The position numbers were made by a program, and so were the translations under genes. 5,623 nucleotides of DNA, taken from positions 1 through 5,623 of the forward strand of contig JAJYLU010000157.1 of NCBI GenBank assembly GCA_021787505.1. Direction: 5' to 3'. Origin of the DNA: Nitrospirota bacterium. GTDB lineage: Bacteria; Nitrospirota; Thermodesulfovibrionia; Thermodesulfovibrionales; UBA6898. The notes beneath the pieces are model-generated. The model searched no databases. It worked only from the letters and a program-made list of their open reading frames with translations, and was not told where the DNA came from. Of the stretch, positions 1-5,623 are shown piece after piece. The first letter of the stretch is position 1, and each line of letters opens with the position of its first letter.

Positions 1-1029
1 TTCAAACTGAGCATCGGCAAGGAGACGATCTACGGGGGCGAGATACAGCGCATCAGGCAGATCATCGAGAGCGGAAGGTTCGCCGAGGGAAAGGGAAGGA
101 CTGAAAAGAAGGAGATCATCGCCGACTACATCGACCACCTCAAAAAAGATTTCCCTGACCTCTCCGGCATCAGGGTCGTGCTCGACGCAGGCAACGGCAC
201 GGCAGGGCTCGCGGCCCCCGCGCTTGTCGAAGGGCTTGGGGCGGATGTTATCAGACTCTTCTGTGAACCCGACGGTAATTTCCCGAACCACCATCCCGAT
301 CCGGTCGTTCCCGGCAACCTTGCCGCGCTGATTCGGACGGTCAGCGAGAAGGGGGCGGACATCGGGGTCGCCTTTGACGGCGATTCCGACAGGATAGGCG
401 TGGTCGATGCGGACGGTGAGATAGTCTGGGGCGACCGTCTCATGATACTCTTTGCCAGGGAGATCCTGAGGAAGTCCCCCGGGGCCGCGATCATCGGTGA
501 GGTGAAGTGTTCGCAGATACTGTATGACGATATCCGGCGGAACGGCGGCACCCCGATCATGTGGAAGACCGGCCATTCGCTGATCAAGAAGAAGATGAAG
601 GAGGAGAAGGCGCTTCTGGCGGGCGAGATGAGCGGCCATATATTCTTCGCAGACCGGTATTTCGGGTACGATGACGCGATCTACGCCACGCTCAGGCTGC
701 TCGAGCTGCTGAAGAAAAACGGCAGGCCTTACAGGTTGAAGAGACTGCTCGGCGGGCTTCCTGAGGTCTGGTCTACGCCCGAGATCAGGTTCGACTGTCC
801 GGATGAGAGGAAGTTCGGCGTGGTCGAGGAGATGCGGCACGCCTTTGCCGGCCATGACGTCAATACGATCGACGGGGCGAGGGTCAATTTCGGGGACGGC
901 TGGGCACTGGTGCGTGCCTCGAACACGCAGCCTGCGCTCGTGATGAGGTTCGAGGCCGAAAGCGAGGCGTCTCTGAATAGGATACAGGCGTTTGTGGAAG
1001 AAAAATTGAAAAGGATGTTGAGTCGTTGA
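1..1029 (+). CDS. algC: Phosphomannomutase/phosphoglucomutase, AlgC type (5' partial)
   Basis: Converts mannose-6-P to mannose-1-P and/or glucose-6-P to glucose-1-P in the cytoplasm, supplying GDP-mannose and UDP-glucose for surface polysaccharide. The frame is open from base 1, leaving 342 residues of a family usually about 450-460 long. The N-terminal domain with the phosphoserine loop (TGSHNP type) lies outside the window. Seen in the sequence: the metal loop DGDSDR at nt 376-393, the sugar-specificity loop GEMSGH at 622-639, and the phosphate-binding loop RASNTQP at 913-933. The stretch KTGHSLIKKKMK before the sugar loop is what I recall from AlgC-like bifunctional enzymes. An internal GTG at 178 is not the start, because homologous sequence continues upstream of it. 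The stop TGA at 1027 lies inside the first unit of the repeat array that follows. The family is certain; the preference between mannose and glucose cannot be read from sequence. Confidence 0.93.
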   Translation, partial: FKLSIGKETIYGGEIQRIRQIIESGRFAEGKGRTEKKEIIADYIDHLKKDFPDLSGIRVVLDAGNGTAGLAAPALVEGLGADVIRLFCEPDGNFPNHHPDPVVPGNLAALIRTVSEKGADIGVAFDGDSDRIGVVDADGEIVWGDRLMILFAREILRKSPGAAIIGEVKCSQILYDDIRRNGGTPIMWKTGHSLIKKKMKEEKALLAGEMSGHIFFADRYFGYDDAIYATLRLLELLKKNGRPYRLKRLLGGLPEVWSTPEIRFDCPDERKFGVVEEMRHAFAGHDVNTIDGARVNFGDGWALVRASNTQPALVMRFEAESEASLNRIQAFVEEKLKRMLSR

Positions 1030-1129
1030 ACCGTTGAGGTGTTGAGTCGAACGAGGAAACAGAAAGGAAGTTGAAACGTTGAAACAGAAAATGACGCTAG
1101 GCATCTTTCAACATCTTAACAATTCAACG
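1024..1129. repeat. 8-nt periodic GTTGAA array, direct then inverted
   Basis: Three abutting 8-mers (1024-1031 CGTTGAAC, 1032-1039 CGTTGAGG, 1040-1047 TGTTGAGT) are followed by two more (1069-1076 AGTTGAAA, 1077-1084 CGTTGAAA). After a 21-nt spacer come three abutting units in reverse orientation (1106-1113 TTTCAACA, 1114-1121 TCTTAACA, 1122-1129 ATTCAACG). GTTGAAA at 1078-1084 pairs perfectly with TTTCAAC at 1106-1112. The first unit includes the mutase stop codon, and the last ends 9 nt before the SD of the next gene. No U-tract follows, so it is not a classic intrinsic terminator, though it could fold in mRNA between the two genes. Confidence 0.75.
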
Positions 1130-1138
1130 TTTTACCCA

Positions 1139-1144
1139 AGGAGG
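1139..1144 (+). promoter_or_regulatory. Shine-Dalgarno AGGAGG that fixes the TTG start
   Basis: AGGAGG, within the longer purine run AAGGAGGGG, ends 7 nt before TTG at 1152, an optimal spacing. The GxGxxG nucleotide-binding loop begins only about 24 codons later, so a downstream start would remove expected N-terminal residues. There is no in-frame ATG between the SD and that loop. This supports TTG as the true start. Confidence 0.85.
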
Positions 1145-1151
1145 GGAAGAA

Positions 1152-3553
<2,402 letters not shown>

Positions 3554-3554
3554 C

Positions 3555-3989
3555 TTACAATTTCAACAGCACCATCCCTGATTCCGGGTCGAGTTCCCTT
3601 CGCGCGGTTACTCCTTCTATCTCGATGACCACCGCCTCGAGCACGAGGAAGGTCTCGGAATTTTCGCGGAGGCATCCCACCTTAACCATATCTTTCTTGC
3701 CGAAGGCCCCGTGAAAATGCACCTTCGGCGTCTCTCCCTGCCAGAAGATCGTCCCCACGCCTAACACCTCGTGGCTTTCTCCTAACTTCTTCCATACCGG
3801 CGTCGGTGGGAATTCGTCCTTCTCCGGCCCGACCACGATGCTCCCCTCCCGCATGCCGCCAACCAGGTAAAGGACGGCCGCCCTGATCTTCTCTCTTTTC
3901 GCGAGCTCGACGAGGTCCCCGAGCACATCGTCATGGTCTTCGAACCGAACGATTACGACCCTTCCGGGCCTTCCTACCTGATATTTCAT
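3555..3989 (-). CDS. Stand-alone PPC (DUF296) domain protein
   Basis: A 144-residue soluble protein that is almost wholly one PPC/DUF296 domain (plants and prokaryotes conserved). Evidence: an opening GRVVIVRFEDHDDVLGDLVEL-type strand and helix at residues 9-30, the glycine turn VGGMREG at 43-49, a second strand with ESHEVLGVGTI at 71-81, and the hallmark PKVHFHGAFG at 88-97. H91 and H93, perhaps with H73, would form the metal site known in prokaryotic PPC structures. No signal peptide or membrane segment is visible. The ATG has a strong SD, AGGAGG at 3994-3999 on the minus strand, 4 nt before the start. In plants this domain accompanies AT-hooks in DNA-binding proteins; here no AT-hook is present, and the bacterial role is not established. 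It converges with galE and diverges from the PilZ gene, so it is probably transcribed alone. Confidence 0.85.
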   Translation of the reverse strand: MKYQVGRPGRVVIVRFEDHDDVLGDLVELAKREKIRAAVLYLVGGMREGSIVVGPEKDEFPPTPVWKKLGESHEVLGVGTIFWQGETPKVHFHGAFGKKDMVKVGCLRENSETFLVLEAVVIEIEGVTARRELDPESGMVLLKL

Positions 3990-4112
3990 ATCTCCTCCTG
4001 TCTCTGGATTAAGTGGCGAATCTTTTCTGCGCCTGACCGCCGGATAGTTAGTTTACCTTACATGCACATAAACTCACCAGTGTTACCTTGCTGTTGCAAA
4101 CAAACCTTTACA

Positions 4113-4282
4113 AAGCCGGACAGGGGCGCTGAAAAATGGCTTGTAGCGACACCTTACAGACCCATTAGGGGGCCAGCCAGCCTTTTTCTGAAAGTCGGCT
4201 GACGTGGAAACTGCGGCCACGTGAAAGACAAAAAAGGATCATGTCGTCATTACAAGACTTTTTCGGCGTTCTTGTCCGGCTT
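4113..4282 (+). repeat. 170-nt imperfect palindrome: candidate structured RNA or MITE-like element
   Basis: The outer helix pairs 4113-4136 with 4259-4282 with no gap: 20 Watson-Crick and 4 G-U pairs when read as + strand RNA (4123/4272, 4125/4270, 4126/4269, 4130/4265). After a small internal loop, CTTGTA (4140-4145) pairs with TACAAG (4251-4256), and GAC (4148-4150) with GTC (4246-4248). Two adjoining hairpins lie inside: CAGCC (4178-4182) with GGCTG (4197-4201), and ACGTGG (4202-4207) with CCACGT (4217-4222), loop AAACTGCGG. The overall shape is a long stem ending in a junction. No U-tract follows. It matches no riboswitch or RNA family I recognise. A TA dinucleotide flanks it on each side (4109-4110, 4284-4285), weakly compatible with insertion of an IS630-type miniature element. 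Confidence 0.65.
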
Positions 4283-4330
4283 CTATGCAATATGGCGTTT
4301 ACAATGCCGACGCGGCAAAACAAAGCCACA

Positions 4331-4358
4331 TTGACATGGCGGCCTGTTTTGCTATGCT
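4331..4358 (+). promoter_or_regulatory. Sigma-70 promoter of the PilZ gene
   Basis: A perfect -35 TTGACA (4331-4336), a 16-nt spacer, and -10 TATGCT (4353-4358, 4 of 6 to consensus), with an extended -10 TG at 4350-4351. Transcription would start near 4365, giving a leader of about 30 nt before the ATG at 4395. The palindrome at 4113-4282 would lie upstream of this transcript, not in its leader. Confidence 0.6.
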
Positions 4359-4386
4359 TTATTCAAGTAGCGGCAGTTAGCATCCG

Positions 4387-4392
4387 AGGAGG
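4387..4392 (+). promoter_or_regulatory. Shine-Dalgarno AGGAGG with very short spacing
   Basis: AGGAGG, inside GAGGAGGG, ends only 2 nt before the ATG at 4395; the usual spacing is about 5-9 nt. A TAG stop lies in frame at 4368-4370 with no start codon between, so no upstream start exists. The next in-frame ATG would remove the RxxxR motif. The ATG is kept, perhaps with modest translation efficiency. Confidence 0.7.
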
Positions 4393-4394
4393 GC

Positions 4395-5093
4395 ATGGAA
4401 AAACCGAAGCAGGAAAAAAGGCACCGCAAAAGGTTTGTGGTCGAGGACATGGAAATCCATGGCAAGATGGTGTTTGCCACGGAAGTCAGGGTCCTGAACA
4501 TAAGCGTCAGCGGAATCTCGGTGAAGGCGGACCGCCGCCTCGACATCGGCAAGGATTATACTCTGAAGCTTGTCGAAAGGGACAAGGAGATGTCTTTGAG
4601 GGGAACAGTTGTCTGGTCTTCCATCAGCGGGAGCAGGGAAGGCCCGCGGGGCGAGGCGGTCCCGCTGTACACTGCGGGCCTGAAATTTTCGAACCTCGTT
4701 ACCGACAAGATGACAGAGCTCGTCCAGTTCATAGGGATGCATCTCAATGGGGACGATCATCGGCTTGGTGGTCTGCGCGTGGCGGTCATGGGACAGGAAA
4801 AGGCGGTCCTCGACTATCCCTCTCAATACCGTGTGAAGAAGCTCAGCCTGAGCGGCATGCAGATCGAGAGCACGCAGGCGATCAGGCCTGAGGCCAGGTT
4901 CCCGATGGAGATGTCGCTTCCCGAGGAGGGGCCGATCCGCTTCACCGGCAGGGTCACCTCTTGCCGGCTTGTGCGTGACGAGGGCGCGGACCATTACGAC
5001 ATAGGGATCGCCTTCATGAACATGACCGAGAAGGACATCGACCGGCTGAAGGAGTTCATCAGCCTCCTCCTGCGCATGAACGATATTACGTAG
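4395..5093 (+). CDS. Tandem PilZ-domain protein (c-di-GMP receptor)
   Basis: A soluble 232-residue protein that looks like two PilZ domains joined directly, with no other domain, signal peptide or membrane segment. Domain 1 (about 9-113) has the c-di-GMP signature: RxxxR at R9-R13 (RHRKR) and NxSxxG at 35-40 (NISVSG). It then has the usual strands RGTVVWSS at 69-76 and YTAGLKFSN at 92-100, and a closing helix. Domain 2 (about 122-226) repeats the pattern: KLSLSG at 149-154, RFTGRVTSC at 182-190, YDIGIAFMN at 201-209 and a final helix DRLKEFI. Its D/N is replaced by K149 and it has no clear RxxxR, only RLGGLR at 123-128. So domain 1 probably binds c-di-GMP and domain 2 is degenerate. PilZ proteins act on motility, exopolysaccharide or transcription; the target here is not visible. 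It has its own promoter upstream. Confidence 0.88.
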   Translation: MEKPKQEKRHRKRFVVEDMEIHGKMVFATEVRVLNISVSGISVKADRRLDIGKDYTLKLVERDKEMSLRGTVVWSSISGSREGPRGEAVPLYTAGLKFSNLVTDKMTELVQFIGMHLNGDDHRLGGLRVAVMGQEKAVLDYPSQYRVKKLSLSGMQIESTQAIRPEARFPMEMSLPEEGPIRFTGRVTSCRLVRDEGADHYDIGIAFMNMTEKDIDRLKEFISLLLRMNDIT

Positions 5094-5155
5094 CCTGCGT
5101 TCCCTGCTGCATGAGGAAGCCGACTGTACGCGTGTCAGCTCATCCCAGCGCGGTT
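5094..5155. other. Short gap between convergent genes, no terminator seen
   Basis: These 62 bp separate the PilZ gene from the convergent partial gene. I find only small palindromic bits (for example ACGCGT near 5129-5134) and no stem followed by a T-run on either strand. Confidence 0.5.
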
Positions 5156-5623
5156 CTAACGGCCGTTTGTTTCGTATTGCATCATCTGCGCCGTCCCCGC
5201 TGAGATCAGGTTGCCGTGTCCCTGGTAAGCACCGAAGTTCGGAGTATAGAGGCAGGTCTCGCCCCCCTCACAAAGCACATTGCCGTTACCTCCGATTTCT
5301 ACGGCGTTACGGAGGAAGGTGTTGATGCAGGAATTACTGGAATAATATGAACCCGGAACCGCTGCGGTGCAATTTGCCTGGCTGGTGGGGCCGGGGCTTA
5401 CCTGCCAGTATACGGTAATTGCATTGCCGGACAGATTCTGGGGAATGGCCCCTCTGATAACCGTGTCGGAGGAGATAAGCGACCAGTCCCAGATCCGGCA
5501 GGTCAGGTTCGCGGAACAGCGCCCCTCGTTGCCTCTGGCAGGGAAGGCGCTCAGGCTGTCGAGTCCCCATCCCCTATATCCGTTCTCGAATCCCCTCCAG
5601 TCGGTGATACTATTGTAGACCTC
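5156..5623 (-). CDS. C-terminal part of an unrecognised, probably exported cysteine-rich protein (5' partial)
   Basis: On the minus strand the frame is open from the window edge (5623) to TAG at 5158-5156, giving 155 codons without a start. The protein is therefore a C-terminal fragment. I do not recognise the family. It is rich in Gly, Asn, Ser and Thr, has five Trp, no Lys at all, and six Cys (fragment residues 36, 42, 85, 99, 118, 124). The Cys fall in three close pairs (CSANLTC, C85/C99, CEGGETC) that look like disulfides. A turn-rich GGNGNVLCEGGETC segment at 111-124 precedes CLYTPNFGAYQGHG at 124-137. This composition fits a secreted or cell-surface beta-rich protein, possibly pilus- or adhesin-associated, but no sorting signal is in view. 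Regular codon use and the long open frame support real coding. The N-terminus lies to the right of the window. Confidence 0.72.
   Translation of the reverse strand, partial: EVYNSITDWRGFENGYRGWGLDSLSAFPARGNEGRCSANLTCRIWDWSLISSDTVIRGAIPQNLSGNAITVYWQVSPGPTSQANCTAAVPGSYYSSNSCINTFLRNAVEIGGNGNVLCEGGETCLYTPNFGAYQGHGNLISAGTAQMMQYETNGR

Larger units (their letters stand above)
3990..4394. other. 405-bp divergent intergenic region
   Basis: This lies between the start of the PPC gene (-) and the start of the PilZ gene (+). I see no credible protein: the open frames crossing it have no family signature and run on into neighbouring genes in other frames. It holds the PPC gene's SD (3994-3999), a large imperfect palindrome (4113-4282), a small GC hairpin (4305-4317, TGCCG-ACG-CGGCA), the PilZ promoter (4331-4358) and its SD. 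The 8-mer ACCTTACA occurs at 4055-4062 and again at 4151-4158. I could not pick a convincing promoter for the PPC gene. Confidence 0.7.

Noticed and set aside
1069..1129. GTTGAAAC units resembling the 3' end of some CRISPR repeats
   Set aside because: Units are 8 nt, abutting, diverged and inverted halfway; there are no 25-40 nt repeats with unique spacers and no cas genes.
3933..4202. Plus-strand open frame of 89 codons over the start of the PPC gene and the intergenic region
   Set aside because: Its first part is antisense to the PPC coding region and the rest runs through the palindrome; no recognisable protein features.
4113..4282. Palindrome as an integron attC site or a retron msr-msd
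   Set aside because: No RYYYAAC/GTTRRRY boxes at the ends, no integrase or cassette array, and no reverse transcriptase gene in the window.
4113..4282. Palindrome as an ordinary intrinsic terminator
   Set aside because: No T-run follows the stem on either strand, and it lies between divergent gene starts where no terminator is needed.
4305..4345. Possible c-di-GMP (GEMM) riboswitch before the PilZ gene, suggested by CAAAGCCAC
   Set aside because: The other conserved blocks and paired stems of the class are absent, and the sequence overlaps the -35 box of the likely promoter rather than lying in the leader.
4241..4891. Plus-strand open frame of 216 codons overlapping the PilZ gene
   Set aside because: It overlaps the PilZ gene in another frame, has low-complexity Gly/Arg/Gln-rich translation and no SD or family signature.

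Overview
The window carries a nucleotide-sugar block typical of bacterial exopolysaccharide or O-antigen synthesis, then two isolated genes around a structured intergenic region, then the tail of a secreted protein. Base composition is fairly GC-rich, SD sequences are strong (AGGAGG cores), TTG and GTG starts are used, and gene tails run into short repeat arrays. This suggests a Gram-negative, environmental bacterium, perhaps Nitrospirota or Desulfobacterota; the lineage is an impression, not something proved here.

Layout: (1) 1-1029 (+), the C-terminal three quarters of an AlgC-type phosphomannomutase/phosphoglucomutase, cut by the window edge. (2) 1024-1129, an array of 8-nt GTTGAA-type units, direct then inverted. 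(3) 1152-2483 (+), a WbpA-type UDP-N-acetylglucosamine 6-dehydrogenase with a TTG start. (4) 2480-3457 (+), a GalE-type 4-epimerase overlapping it by 4 nt. (5) 3454-3553, an AT-rich GTTTT/AAAAC dyad between convergent genes. (6) 3555-3989 (-), a small stand-alone PPC/DUF296 protein. (7) 3990-4394, a 405-bp divergent intergenic region containing a large imperfect palindrome (4113-4282) and a good sigma-70 promoter (4331-4358). (8) 4395-5093 (+), a protein with two PilZ domains in tandem. (9) 5156-5623 (-), the lysine-free, six-cysteine C-terminus of an unrecognised, probably exported protein; it has no start codon in the window.

How the genes fit together: the mutase makes hexose-1-phosphates. 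The dehydrogenase oxidises UDP-HexNAc to the uronic acid. The epimerase interconverts gluco and galacto forms, possibly including N-acetylated or uronate substrates. Together they would feed an acidic surface polysaccharide. A c-di-GMP receptor (PilZ) nearby fits control of polysaccharide or motility, but it has its own promoter and no sequence link to the sugar genes.

The most unusual item is the 4113-4282 palindrome. Its outer 24 positions pair without a gap, and all four non-Watson-Crick positions are G-U when read on the + strand. That points to a folded RNA, with a small inverted-repeat mobile element as the main alternative.
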